Shown: positions 6,599 through 14,315, numbered from the stretch's first letter. The stretch is DNA of 64,000 bases from 13-2-20CM-66-19 sp963824395 (GCA_963824395.1 CAWGPF010000001.1:1178001-1242000), one strand, 5' to 3'. Numbers and translations are program-made. Notes: generated by a model not told the origin, from the sequence alone.

Positions 6599-7258
6599 AT
6601 GGCCACCGATACGGAAGCCCAGAAGCGGAACGCCGCTCTCGCAGCGCTCGCCCTCGTCCCCCCCGGCGCGGTGCTCGGCGTCGGCACCGGGTCCACCGTG
6701 AATCTGTTCATCGAAGCCCTGGCCGCCGACCCCGGACGCGTGCGCCGCGCGGTATCCAGCTCCGACGCCAGCAGCGCGCGCCTTAAGGCCGCCGGGATCG
6801 AGGTGCTCGACCTGAACGACCTCACGGAGCTGCACCTCTATGTGGATGGCGCGGATGAGGCAACGCCGGCGCGCGAGCTCATCAAGGGCGGAGGCGGGGC
6901 GCTCACGCGCGAGAAGATCGTGGCGGCCGCCGCGCGGCGCTTCGTGTGCATCGTCGATGAGCGCAAGATCGTCAAGCGCCTCGGCAGTTTCCCGCTGCCG
7001 ATCGAGGTCATCCCGATGGCGCGCGAGCTCGTGGCCCGGCAGCTGCACGCCCGCGGCGGCCGCCCGGTGTGGCGGCGCGCCTGCGTGACCGACAACGGCA
7101 ACCACATCCTGGACGTGCATGACCTCGACATCGAGGACCCGGTCACCCTGGAGCGTGAGCTGAACCAGATCACCGGCGTCGTCACCGTGGGCCTGTTCGC
7201 GGTGCGCCCCGCGGATGTGCTCTTGGTCGGCAGGCCCGAGGGCGTCGAGACCCGCTGA
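6599..7258 (+). CDS. rpiA: Ribose-5-phosphate isomerase A
   Basis: A 219-residue enzyme interconverting ribose 5-phosphate and ribulose 5-phosphate in the pentose phosphate pathway. The phosphate-binding loop GVGTGSTVNLFI (about residues 26-37), the catalytic DGADEA (near 83-88) and KGGGGALTREKIV (near 96-108) are all intact, and the length equals E. coli RpiA (219). It lies in the zapA-fau neighbourhood as in enterobacteria. ATG at 6599 is the only start that keeps the full N-terminal helix. Another pentose phosphate enzyme, rpe, lies at 14.3 kb but not in the same operon. Confidence 0.96.
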   Translation: MATDTEAQKRNAALAALALVPPGAVLGVGTGSTVNLFIEALAADPGRVRRAVSSSDASSARLKAAGIEVLDLNDLTELHLYVDGADEATPARELIKGGGGALTREKIVAAAARRFVCIVDERKIVKRLGSFPLPIEVIPMARELVARQLHARGGRPVWRRACVTDNGNHILDVHDLDIEDPVTLERELNQITGVVTVGLFAVRPADVLLVGRPEGVETR

Positions 7259-7342
7259 AGCGCGCGCCGCTCCGCCGCCACCCCTGCAAAAGGCCGGCGC
7301 TGCCCCGCGCGCACCTCGCTTTGCGCCCCGCGCCCGGCGCCC

Positions 7343-7410
7343 TTCACCCCGGCGGCGGTCCCCGCGGCCATTCATCACCCAATCTTCACGCGGCTTCACC
7401 CCCTCTTCAT
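7343..7410. promoter_or_regulatory. Cluster of TTCAC/TTCAT direct repeats upstream of the first UrcA gene
   Basis: TTCAC or TTCAT occurs on the plus strand at 7343, 7371, 7385, 7395 and 7406. The last three are spaced 10 and 11 bases, one helical turn, which is the arrangement bound by OmpR/PhoB-type winged helices. A regulator with exactly that head domain is encoded at 7964, so this may be its target. Motif observation plus inference. Confidence 0.4.
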
Positions 7411-7477
7411 GCGCCGCGGACACACGGCGCATAGGTTGGCAGCGGTCCATCGATCCACCCCAACCCGGAGAACCGCA

Positions 7478-7834
7478 ATGAACATCCTCAAGTCGATCCA
7501 CCGCTCCTCCCCCGTCTCGATCACCCTGGTCGCCATGATCGGGCTCTTCACCGCCGGGCCGGTGCCGGCCGCCGAGCAGCACAGCGTGACGGTGAAGTAC
7601 CACGACCTTGACCTCGCCACCCTCGACGGCGCCCGCACCCTCTATGGGCGCATCTCCGCGGCGGCCCGCGAGGTCTGCGGGTACGAGGGGCGCTCCTTCA
7701 CCGACCAGGCCTTCTGGAACGGCTGCTACCGCGGTGCGATTGCCGATGCCGTCGCGAAGGTCGGCAGTCCCCTGCTCACCGCCGTGCATACCGGCCGCCC
7801 GGCCGACCTGTCGGTCGCCATGCTGCAGAAGTGA
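7478..7834 (+). CDS. UrcA family secreted protein (copy 1)
   Basis: A 118-residue protein with a signal peptide (hydrophobic core about 12-30, likely cleaved after PAA near residue 32). The mature part has the UrcA pattern: VTVKYHDLDLATLDGARTLY, then a helical part with Cys67 (REVCGYEG) and Cys83 (WNGCYRGAI), which probably form a disulfide in the periplasm. UrcA proteins are small, of unknown function, and common in Sphingomonadales and in the Xanthomonadales/Steroidobacter groups. GGAG precedes the ATG. A second copy with the same Cys spacing lies at 10843, beyond a membrane-bound regulator. Confidence 0.82.
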   Translation: MNILKSIHRSSPVSITLVAMIGLFTAGPVPAAEQHSVTVKYHDLDLATLDGARTLYGRISAAAREVCGYEGRSFTDQAFWNGCYRGAIADAVAKVGSPLLTAVHTGRPADLSVAMLQK

Positions 7835-7847
7835 GCTGAGGGCCGGT

Positions 7848-7884
7848 GCCCGCGCCCGGGGCGGCTCAGCCCCGGGCACGGGCG
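7848..7884 (+). terminator. GC-rich hairpin after UrcA copy 1
   Basis: GCCCGGGG at 7854-7861 pairs with CCCCGGGC at 7870-7877, extended outward by further GC pairs, 14-20 bases after the stop codon. There is no T-run, so termination efficiency is uncertain. Confidence 0.45.
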
Positions 7885-7963
7885 CGCCGCCGCAGGTGAG
7901 CGCCATGCCACGTTCGGGCGTAACATCATTGGAAAACGGGCACGCAGTAAACCCGTCCCGGAG

Positions 7964-10168
7964 ATGCGGCCGGGCATGGACAAGAGCACCGAAGCGGCGA
8001 GCGAACCGGACCAGGCGGGCTTCCAGGTCGATGACCTGACCGTCGACATCGGACAACAGCGCGTGACCCGGGCCGGGGTCGAGATTCCCATGCCGCACCT
8101 GTCCTTCGAACTGCTCGTGACGCTGGCGCGCGCCGCCCCGAACCTTGTGACCTTCGAGCAGCTGACTGAGCGCGTGTGGCCGGGGCTGGTCATTACTCCC
8201 GAGACCATCAGCCAGCGCGTCAAGCTCGTGCGCACCGCGCTCGCCGACGATCCGCAGGCGCCGCGCTACATCGGCGGCGTGCGGGGGCGCGGCTACCGCA
8301 TGGTGGCCGCCGTGCGGCCGCTCACCGAGCGGCGCCGCAGCGAGCCGGTCACCCCGTACTGGGTGAGCGAGGGCAGCAGCGTTGCTGCGACCGCAGCAAG
8401 CACCGCGCCCGCCGCACCGCCCGCCGCCCCGAAACCCGGGCTGCTCGCCTTCGCGGGTGGCACGCTCGTGGTGCTCGCGCTCCTGGCGGTACCGTGGGCC
8501 GCGACGCACCTGTTCAGCGGAGCGCGCACCGGGCAGGCAGCCAATGGCGCACAGGTCCTGGTGCGCCCACCCCACACGATTGCGGTGCTGCCGCTGGTGG
8601 ACGTCACTCCCGGGGATGGCAATGCCTACCTCGGGGACGGACTGGCGCAGGAGCTGTCGGCGCGCCTGGCGCGCATTCATGGGCTGCGGGTGGCCTCGCG
8701 CACCTCGGCGTTCGCCTTCCGCGACCGTGAGGCGGACGTGCGTACCATCGCGCAGACGCTCGGCGTGCGGCACGTGCTGGAGGGCAGCGTCATGCGCCAG
8801 GGCAACCAGCTGCGCGTCACCGCGCAGCTCGTCGATGCGGATTCCGGTTACAACGTCTGGTCCCAGACCTATAACCGCACCTGGCAGGACCTGGTGGCGA
8901 TCCAGGACGAAGTGGCCCGCTCCATCGTCGGCACGCTGCAGGTGGTGCTCTCGAGCGAGGTGGCGCAGGCCGCGCACCCGCCCACCACCCGTGTCGATGC
9001 CTTCGATCTTTACCTCGCGGGGCTTGCGAAGCTGCAGGGGCCCGGACGCGCGACACAGCTCGAGGCGGCCGCGGACAGCTTCCGCCAGGCGCTGGCGCTC
9101 GACCCGAAGTTCGCCCTCGCCTACGCCGGGTTGTGCGAGCGCTACATCATCGAGTACGAGAACACCCGCAGCACCACGCTCATCGCCCAGGCCGAGAGCG
9201 CCTGCGGGGCGGCGCTGAAGCTCGATGGCTCGCTGCGCGAGGTGTCCGCCGCCCTCGCTCACCTCTACCTCGTCAGCGGGCGCGCGCAGCAGGCGGCCGC
9301 GCTGTACCGGGACGCCATCCGCGGCGATCCCGAGGACGCCGATGGCTACATGGGGCTCGGCGCGGCGCTCGATGGGCAGCAGCATGGCACCGATGCCGAG
9401 CACGCGTTCCGGCGCGCCGTCGACGTCGAGCCGACCTACTGGGGGGCTCAGACGGCGCTCGGGAACTTCCTGTTCCGCCACGGCCGCGCCGCGGCGGCGA
9501 TCCCGGTGTACCGGCGCGTCACCGAGCTCATCCCCGCCAGCCCTTTCGCCTTCAACAACCTCGGGGCGGCGCTCGAGATGACCGCGGACTTCGGCGGCGC
9601 CGCGGCCGCCTTCGAGCGTTCGCTCGCGCTCGAGCCAACCCGCAGCGCCTACTCCAACCTCGGCACGGTGTACTACTTCCTTGGCCGTTACGCGGACGCG
9701 GCGCGCATGTTCGGGCGCGCCACCGAGCTGGCCGCCGAGGACCATCGCGTCTGGGGGAACCTCGCCGATGCCCTGTGGCAGATCGACAGCAGCCGCCAGG
9801 AAGCCCGCAGCGACTACCGCCGCGCCATCAGCCTCGCGCAGCGCAGCCTCGACGTCGACCCGAAGGACGGCATCTCCTGGATGCAGCTCGCCTACTACTG
9901 CGCGCGCGCCGGGCAGAACGAGGCGGTGGCGCGCTACGCGAGCCGGGCCCTGGCGCTCGATGCGGACGATGAGTACGTCCACTACTACGCAGCCCTCGTG
10001 GCGCTCGAGCGCGGCGATGCCACTGGCGCCATGGATTCGCTCAGCCGTGCGCTCGAGCTCGGCTACCCCGCGCAGCTGGTGCGGGCGGCGCCCGACTTCG
10101 CGCCGCTGCGCAACGACAGCCGTTTCCGCAAGCTCGTCGGCACGTCCGACAAGCCACCCCCCGCATGA
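7964..10168 (+). CDS. CadC-like winged-helix regulator with TM helix, TolB/FlgO-like domain and TPR repeats
   Basis: 734 residues in four parts. Residues about 18-118 form an OmpR/CadC-type winged helix (LSFELLVTLARAAPNLVTFE, ERVWPGLVIT, RYIGGVRGRGYRMVA). A single membrane helix lies at about 160-183. Residues about 203-330 match the TolB/FlgO-like domain of many membrane-bound regulators and cyclases (IAVLPLVDVTPGD, LRVASRTSAFAF, VLEGSVMRQG, WSQTYNRTW). From about 345 onward there are at least eight TPR-like repeats. The layout predicts a cytoplasmic DNA-binding head with a periplasmic sensor, acting without phosphorylation. UrcA genes flank it and are likely targets. The ATG at 7976 has better GGAG spacing than 7964. 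The ectodomain recurs in the TIR protein at 57131. Confidence 0.85.
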   Translation: MRPGMDKSTEAASEPDQAGFQVDDLTVDIGQQRVTRAGVEIPMPHLSFELLVTLARAAPNLVTFEQLTERVWPGLVITPETISQRVKLVRTALADDPQAPRYIGGVRGRGYRMVAAVRPLTERRRSEPVTPYWVSEGSSVAATAASTAPAAPPAAPKPGLLAFAGGTLVVLALLAVPWAATHLFSGARTGQAANGAQVLVRPPHTIAVLPLVDVTPGDGNAYLGDGLAQELSARLARIHGLRVASRTSAFAFRDREADVRTIAQTLGVRHVLEGSVMRQGNQLRVTAQLVDADSGYNVWSQTYNRTWQDLVAIQDEVARSIVGTLQVVLSSEVAQAAHPPTTRVDAFDLYLAGLAKLQGPGRATQLEAAADSFRQALALDPKFALAYAGLCERYIIEYENTRSTTLIAQAESACGAALKLDGSLREVSAALAHLYLVSGRAQQAAALYRDAIRGDPEDADGYMGLGAALDGQQHGTDAEHAFRRAVDVEPTYWGAQTALGNFLFRHGRAAAAIPVYRRVTELIPASPFAFNNLGAALEMTADFGGAAAAFERSLALEPTRSAYSNLGTVYYFLGRYADAARMFGRATELAAEDHRVWGNLADALWQIDSSRQEARSDYRRAISLAQRSLDVDPKDGISWMQLAYYCARAGQNEAVARYASRALALDADDEYVHYYAALVALERGDATGAMDSLSRALELGYPAQLVRAAPDFAPLRNDSRFRKLVGTSDKPPPA

Positions 10169-10210
10169 CTCAAAGAGGGCAGCCCCCACCCAAGCCCAAG
10201 GAGCACACCC

Positions 10211-10570
10211 ATGTCCAAGCCCGAACTGTCACTCCTCCCCATCGACCCGCTCACGGAAGTGCAGACCGTGCAGGTCAACGTCGGCCAGGGAACCATCTGG
10301 TGCACACCCAACGCCGGCGCCCTGCGCACGCCGCCCCGCTCGGTGGTGTACTGGAAGTGCAGCCATCCCTTCACGGTGAGCTTCCGGCAGCTCGGCGGCA
10401 GCCACGCGCCGCTGCCGACGCTCGCCTCCACCGGTCCCGCCGATGACGTGCAGAGCATCCAGCTGCGGCCGTCCCCCGTGGCGGCAGCCGCCCAGGCCCC
10501 CTACTACGAGTACACGGTGACGGTCGGCAACCTCGTCGTCGATCCGATCATCATCGTCGACAAGAACTGA
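10211..10570 (+). CDS. Unknown small protein
   Basis: 119 residues, no signal peptide or membrane segment. The sequence is rich in Val, Thr and Pro with predicted beta strands (EVQTVQVNVGQGTIWC, PFTVSFRQLGG, YYEYTVTVGN, DPIIIVDKN), so a small beta-sandwich is plausible. AAGGAG sits eight bases before the ATG, and the gene starts 43 bases after the membrane regulator, suggesting one transcript. I recognise no family. Its place between a regulator and the second UrcA gene hints at a shared stress or envelope role, but this is only context. Confidence 0.7.
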   Translation: MSKPELSLLPIDPLTEVQTVQVNVGQGTIWCTPNAGALRTPPRSVVYWKCSHPFTVSFRQLGGSHAPLPTLASTGPADDVQSIQLRPSPVAAAAQAPYYEYTVTVGNLVVDPIIIVDKN

Positions 10571-10842
10571 GGGCGGCAGCGCGCACCGGGTGTTGGATGC
10601 AGGAACGGGCGGTTCGGTTTAGCCCGTCGCCGCCGGCCTGCGCACATCCGTGACGCCTGCGCCGCTCGGGACGCGTTTTGTCCCGCTCGCGCCGGATCCG
10701 GCCCCGCTGCGCGCCGGAGCTTTGTCCTTTTTCACTTGCGCAGCATCCAATCAAGCACAGGACCACGAGGAACCTGTGCGTGACGAAGCGTTACTGCGCA
10801 GCCACCCCGCGGTCCCCGACGACGACAACCGGAGGACTGCAC

Positions 10843-11208
10843 ATGGATACGTTCAAGAAGACCCGACGCCTTTCACTGTGGACCGCGGCCCTCGCCGCGA
10901 CGGCCGCCTGCGCGAGCCTCGCGCAGGCCCAGGACATGACGAGCACCGGCGTGCATCAGCTGAAGGTGCGCTACAGCGATCTGGACGTGAGCACCGCGGC
11001 CGGCGCCACGGCGCTCTACCAGCGCCTGACGGGTGCAGCACACTTCGTGTGCGGCGAGGAGGGGCGCAGCCTCGCCGAGCAGACGCAGTGGCGCGGTTGC
11101 GTGCACAGCGCCGTGGGTCAGGCCGTGAGCGCGGTGCACAGCCCGACGCTCAGCGCCATCGAAGCCGACGGCGGCCGCTCGCTGCAGACCGCGCTCCTGC
11201 GCCGCTGA
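10843..11208 (+). CDS. UrcA family secreted protein (copy 2)
   Basis: 121 residues with a signal peptide (hydrophobic core 10-27, probable cleavage after AQA near residue 29). The mature domain mirrors copy 1: LKVRYSDLDVSTAAGATALY, then Cys70 (HFVCGEEGRSL) and Cys86 (WRGCVHSAV). The two cysteines are 16 residues apart in both copies and EGRS follows the first Cys in both. GGAGG lies eight bases before the ATG. An upstream extension in the same frame has no signal-like features and is rejected. Function of the family is unknown; the paired copies around one regulator suggest a common inducing signal. Confidence 0.83.
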   Translation: MDTFKKTRRLSLWTAALAATAACASLAQAQDMTSTGVHQLKVRYSDLDVSTAAGATALYQRLTGAAHFVCGEEGRSLAEQTQWRGCVHSAVGQAVSAVHSPTLSAIEADGGRSLQTALLRR

Positions 11209-11237
11209 GGAGCGGCGCGCTGGCCGTTGCGGGGGGC

Positions 11238-11265
11238 GGAGGGCTGCGCGAGCGCGCAGCCCTCC
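11238..11265. terminator. Bidirectional hairpin between convergent genes
   Basis: GGAGGGCTGCGCG at 11238-11250 is exactly complementary to CGCGCAGCCCTCC at 11253-11265. It lies between the end of UrcA copy 2 and the end of the minus-strand gene at 11290. No T-run on either side. Confidence 0.5.
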
Positions 11266-11289
11266 CTCGATCCTGACCGCGTGCGCGCC

Positions 11290-11586
11290 TCAGGCGGAGG
11301 CGTGACGGGTGCGGCGTGCGCTCAGGCGCCCGTGGTCCGGCGAGCGGCCGTGCCTGGTGGCCAGCGCGCGGCGCGCCGAATCCTCCCGCGCCTGCGCCTT
11401 GCGCGCAGCGGAGGTCTTGCGGCCGCTGCCAGCCCGCCCACCGCCGCCGCTTTGCTTGTTGACGGTTGCCCAGGCGCGCGCCTCGGCTTCAGCCGGGTCG
11501 AGGCCGTGCGCCTCGTAGCTTTGCTCGATGTGACGCGCCGTGCGCTTCTGCTTGGGCGTGTACTTGGACTTGTCACCGCGTGGCAT
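11290..11586 (-). CDS. Small basic Gly/Ser/Arg-rich protein of the 'plasmid stabilization protein' annotation group
   Basis: 98 residues beginning MPRGDKSKYTPKQKRTA, then HIEQSYEAHGLDPAEAEARAWATVNKQSGGG and a Gly/Ser/Arg/Lys-rich tail. This N-terminal pattern is widespread on proteobacterial chromosomes and is usually labelled plasmid stabilization protein, although nothing about it is plasmid-specific. It has no toxin-antitoxin features. The basic unstructured tail suggests nucleic-acid binding. GGAGG lies before the ATG on the minus strand. The gene is transcribed alone, downstream of the tRNA-Gln terminator. Confidence 0.75.
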   Translation of the reverse strand: MPRGDKSKYTPKQKRTARHIEQSYEAHGLDPAEAEARAWATVNKQSGGGGRAGSGRKTSAARKAQAREDSARRALATRHGRSPDHGRLSARRTRHASA

Positions 11587-11664
11587 AGCGATCCTCCGTT
11601 TGGCGCAAGGCTCGAGGTGTACGCGCTTTCACACTCCGGGGGCTGTCGGCGCAGGCCGCCATGC

Positions 11665-11700
11665 AAAAAGGCCCGCTCGGATGAGCGGGCCTTTGGTTTT
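11665..11700 (-). terminator. Rho-independent terminator of tRNA-Gln
   Basis: A 12-bp stem (AAAGGCCCGCTC at 11667-11678 with GAGCGGGCCTTT at 11683-11694, loop GGAT). Read on the minus strand the hairpin is followed by TTTTTGCAT. It lies immediately 3' of the tRNA on that strand and is a textbook terminator. Confidence 0.85.
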
Positions 11701-11773
11701 GGCTGGGGGACTAGGATTCGAACCTAGGTAAACGGAGTCAGAGTCCGTTGTCCTACCACTAGACGATCCCCCA
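11700..11773 (-). tRNA. tRNA-Gln (anticodon CUG)
   Basis: On the minus strand the gene begins TGGGGGATCGTCTAG and ends CCCCCAGCCA, with the CCA encoded. The acceptor stem GGGGGA/TCCCCC, the T arm around GGTTCGAATCC and the anticodon stem ACGGA/TCCGT all pair. The seven-base loop CTCTGAC puts the anticodon at CTG, which reads CAG. The unpaired first T is a known feature of bacterial tRNA-Gln. It lies downstream of rplM-rpsI on the same strand. No integrase or direct repeat is seen beside it. Confidence 0.96.
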
Positions 11774-11837
11774 AGTGCGGGGCGCATAGCACATCGAGGA
11801 CGGACCGCAGGATTACTCCCGCGGTCCGTGCGCCAAC

Positions 11838-12233
11838 TTAACGCTTCGAGTACTGCGGTCCGCGGCGGGCCTTGCGGCGGCCGACCTTCTTGCGCTCGAC
11901 CTCGCGCGCATCGCGCGTGACGAAGCCGGCATCCCGCAGCGGCTTGCGCAGCGCTTCATCGTGCTTGATGAGTGCGCGGGTGATGCCGTGGCGAATGGCG
12001 CCGGCCTGGCCGGTGATACCGCCGCCGTCGACCTTGACGGTGATGTCGAACATGCTCGTCAGCTTCACCGCCTCGAGCGGCTGGCGCACGATCATGCGGC
12101 CGGTCTTGCGTCCGAAGAAGTCATCGAGCGTGCGGTCATTGACCGTGATGCTGCCCTTGCCGGGCTTGAGGTACACCCGCGCCGTGGCGGTCTTGCGGCG
12201 GCCGGTGCCGTAGTGATTCGGGGTCGCTGGCAT
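11838..12233 (-). CDS. rpsI: 30S ribosomal protein S9
   Basis: 131 residues starting MPATPNHYGTGRRKTATARV. The S9 signature GGGITGQAGAIRHGITRALI is near residues 70-90, and the C-terminus ends in GPQYSKR, the extended tail that reaches the P-site tRNA. A longer reading frame upstream is open, but the family start is the ATG at 12233. It lies 13 bases after rplM, the universal L13-S9 operon. Confidence 0.98.
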   Translation of the reverse strand: MPATPNHYGTGRRKTATARVYLKPGKGSITVNDRTLDDFFGRKTGRMIVRQPLEAVKLTSMFDITVKVDGGGITGQAGAIRHGITRALIKHDEALRKPLRDAGFVTRDAREVERKKVGRRKARRGPQYSKR

Positions 12234-12246
12234 GTAACGTTCTGTC

Positions 12247-12678
12247 CTATTGGATCTCGAGCGGCTTGGGCTGCTGTGCCTGGTGGCGGTGCGCGCCGCC
12301 GGCAAACACGTGCAGCTTCTTGAACATGCGCCGCCCGAGCGGGTTCTTCGGCAGCATGCCCTTCACGGCAAATTCGATGGCCCGCTCGGGATGCTCCGCG
12401 AGCAGCTTCTCGAGCGCGATCGACTTGATGCCGCCGATGTAGCCACTGTGGTGGTAGTAGATCTTGTCGGTGAGCTTGCGGCCCGTGACGCGGATCTTCT
12501 CGGCGTTCACCACGACGATGTGGTCGCCCATGTCGACGTGCGGGCTGTAGTCGGCCTTGTGCTTGCCCTTGAGGCGATGGGCGATCTGAGACGCCAGACG
12601 CCCGAGGGTCTTGTCCTTGGCGTCGACGAGGAACCAATCGCCGCGGACGGTACCGGGCTTGGCAAATACGGTCTTCAT
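12247..12678 (-). CDS. rplM: 50S ribosomal protein L13
   Basis: 143 residues (E. coli 142) starting MKTVFAKPGTVRGDWFLVDA. It includes the L13 motif GDHIVVVNAEKI and the YYHHSGYIGGIK segment. L13 binds 23S rRNA early in large-subunit assembly. It is first in the rplM-rpsI operon. A promoter candidate lies about 80 bases upstream. In E. coli L13 represses its own translation; the leader here is about 75 nt, but I could not identify the operator. Confidence 0.98.
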   Translation of the reverse strand: MKTVFAKPGTVRGDWFLVDAKDKTLGRLASQIAHRLKGKHKADYSPHVDMGDHIVVVNAEKIRVTGRKLTDKIYYHHSGYIGGIKSIALEKLLAEHPERAIEFAVKGMLPKNPLGRRMFKKLHVFAGGAHRHQAQQPKPLEIQ

Positions 12679-12757
12679 AACTCACTCGTGGCTGTGGCCA
12701 GTCGGTGCCGGCGGGGGGAGCCCCTGCCGCGCTTCCGGGCCCAAAAAAAGGCGGGCA

Positions 12758-12786
12758 AGTGTACTCAAGCGGGTGCCCCAATGCAA
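12758..12786 (-). promoter_or_regulatory. Candidate rplM promoter
   Basis: On the minus strand TTGCAT (12781-12786) and TACACT (12758-12763) with a 17-base spacer. Transcription would begin near 12751, giving a leader of about 73 nt before rplM. Confidence 0.45.
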
Positions 12787-12867
12787 AGCGGCGGGGCGCC
12801 CCGGTCCCGGGTACCCCTGCGGAGGGGGCCCGGGGCACGTTATACCCCTATAATGCACACCTTAGAT

Positions 12868-13503
12868 ATGGAGTCAGGTCGCCCTCTAGACTCTGCCATT
12901 GCCGCCGCCGATCGTGCATTGCGCGCTGTCTTTGCACCGGCCCGGGCAAGTCGGCCCACCCCTGCCCCCGCGGCAGCCGCTGCGCCCCTCTCGGAGGCCG
13001 AGCGCCGCAGTGCAGCGGGGCTCATGCGCGTCAACCATACCGGGGAACTCGCCGCCCAGGCGCTCTACCACGGCCAGGCGCTCTTCGCCCGTGCCGCCGC
13101 GACGCGGGAGCTGCTCCTGCAGGCCGCACGTGAGGAATCCGACCACCTCGCCTGGTGCGAGGTGCGCCTCAGGGAACTGGCATCCCGGCCGAGCGTCCTC
13201 AACCCCCTGTGGTATGCCGGCTCCTTCGCCATCGGCGCGGTGGCTGCGCTGGCCGGCGACCACGCCAGCCTCGGCTTCGTCGCCGAGACGGAGCGGCAGG
13301 TCGAGGGGCACCTCGATGCACACCTGACCCGACTGCCGGAAGGCGACGCCCGCAGCCGTGCGATACTTCAGACCATGAGGGCGGAGGAGATCGCGCACGG
13401 CGCGAGCGCCACGCGCGCCGGGGGAGTGCCGCTGCCGCGCGCCGTGCGCGCGCTCATGCGCCGCACCGCCGCCGTGATGACGGGCGCGGCGTACTGGATC
13501 TGA
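12868..13503 (+). CDS. coq7: 3-demethoxyubiquinol 3-hydroxylase (di-iron, Coq7 type)
   Basis: About 211 residues. It performs the last ring hydroxylation of ubiquinone synthesis with a carboxylate-bridged di-iron centre. Both EXXH-type half-sites are visible: the first Glu in LMRVNHTGELAAQALYHGQA, then EESDHLAWCE (E..H), and later ETERQVEGHLDAH and MRAEEIAHG (E..H). This is the Coq7 type found in Pseudomonas rather than the flavoprotein UbiF, and it fits the UbiI/UbiH pair at the window start. Two in-frame ATGs (12853, 12868) are possible. A perfect TATAAT at 12849-12854 overlaps the first, so I choose the second; no Shine-Dalgarno precedes either. Confidence 0.93.
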   Translation: MESGRPLDSAIAAADRALRAVFAPARASRPTPAPAAAAAPLSEAERRSAAGLMRVNHTGELAAQALYHGQALFARAAATRELLLQAAREESDHLAWCEVRLRELASRPSVLNPLWYAGSFAIGAVAALAGDHASLGFVAETERQVEGHLDAHLTRLPEGDARSRAILQTMRAEEIAHGASATRAGGVPLPRAVRALMRRTAAVMTGAAYWI

Positions 13504-13559
13504 TTAAGCCCGCAAGCTAAGCGGGTGCGTGTACATTAAGGTCATTCTGGGGAGCAGGT

Positions 13560-14315
13560 ATGGAAGAGAACGTGAAGCCGTTAAGCGAGATTCCTGCGAT
13601 CAATCGGTTTCTGAGCTATTGCCGCATCCGGGCGGTGCCTTCCAAGACGGTCGTCATCCACGCGGGAGATCTGCCGGACGTTCTCTACTACATCATCAGC
13701 GGCTCGGTCGAAGTCATGATCGAGGACGAGGAGGGCAACGAGATGGTGCTCGCCTACCTCAACCGCGGCCAGTTCTTCGGTGAGATGGGGCTGTTCTACG
13801 AGCAGCCCACCCGCAGCGCCTGGGTACGCACGCGCAACCAGTGCGAGCTCGCGGAGATGACCTACCCGCGCTTCCGCCAGATCGCCGCGGAGAGCCCGGG
13901 CCTGGTGTTCGAGCTCGCGACACAGCTCGCCACCCGCCTCGACCGCACCAACCGCAAGCTCGGTGACCTCGCCTTCGTCGACGTCACGGGCCGCGTCGCC
14001 CACGCCATCATGGACCTGTGCGGCGAGCCGGATGCCATGACGCACCCGGAAGGCATGCAGATCAAGGTCAGCCGCCAGGAGCTCTCGCGCCTGGTCGGCT
14101 GTTCGCGCGAAATGGCGGGCCGGGTGCTGAAGGTGCTCGAGGAGCAGGGTCTGCTGCGGGCGACCGGTAAGACGATCGTCGTCTTCAACGCGCGCCCGAA
14201 GATGAAGACCCGCCCGGTGATCGTGCCGGCCAAGCCAAGCGCGGGCGCCGCCAAGGCCTCAGCCCAGATCGACCGCGACGACGATGATGATGATGATGAG
14301 GACGACGACGAGTAG
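13560..14315 (+). CDS. crp: CRP/Vfr/Clp-type cyclic-nucleotide-responsive transcription regulator
   Basis: 251 residues. The cyclic-nucleotide-binding domain (about 20-125) keeps the phosphate-binding cassette FFGEMGLF...TRSAWVR, with Glu75, Arg85 and Ser86 at positions corresponding to CRP Glu72, Arg82 and Ser83. The dimer helix leads into LAFVDVTGRVAHAI, and the helix-turn-helix is QELSRLVGCSREMAGRVLKVLEEQGLL (split: about 173-199), nearly identical to Vfr/Clp. CRP's Thr127-Ser128 pair is Thr130-Asn131 here, so ligand preference may differ; Clp of Xanthomonas responds to c-di-GMP. A linker and an almost pure Asp/Glu tail (residues 238-251) extend the usual length and are unusual. GGGAGCAGG precedes the ATG. 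Confidence 0.92.
   Translation: MEENVKPLSEIPAINRFLSYCRIRAVPSKTVVIHAGDLPDVLYYIISGSVEVMIEDEEGNEMVLAYLNRGQFFGEMGLFYEQPTRSAWVRTRNQCELAEMTYPRFRQIAAESPGLVFELATQLATRLDRTNRKLGDLAFVDVTGRVAHAIMDLCGEPDAMTHPEGMQIKVSRQELSRLVGCSREMAGRVLKVLEEQGLLRATGKTIVVFNARPKMKTRPVIVPAKPSAGAAKASAQIDRDDDDDDDEDDDE

Noticed and set aside
6488..10189. A minus-strand open frame of over 1,200 codons opposite rpiA and the membrane regulator
   Set aside because: It runs antisense to several well-supported genes, encodes low-complexity Arg/Gly/Ala-rich sequence without domains, and is a usual shadow of GC-rich coding.
11700..11773. tRNA-Gln as an attachment site of an integrated element
   Set aside because: No integrase, no repeated tRNA 3' end and core genes on both sides.
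12250..12852. Upstream in-frame extension of coq7
   Set aside because: It lies antisense to rplM and its promoter; Coq7 similarity begins at the proposed start.
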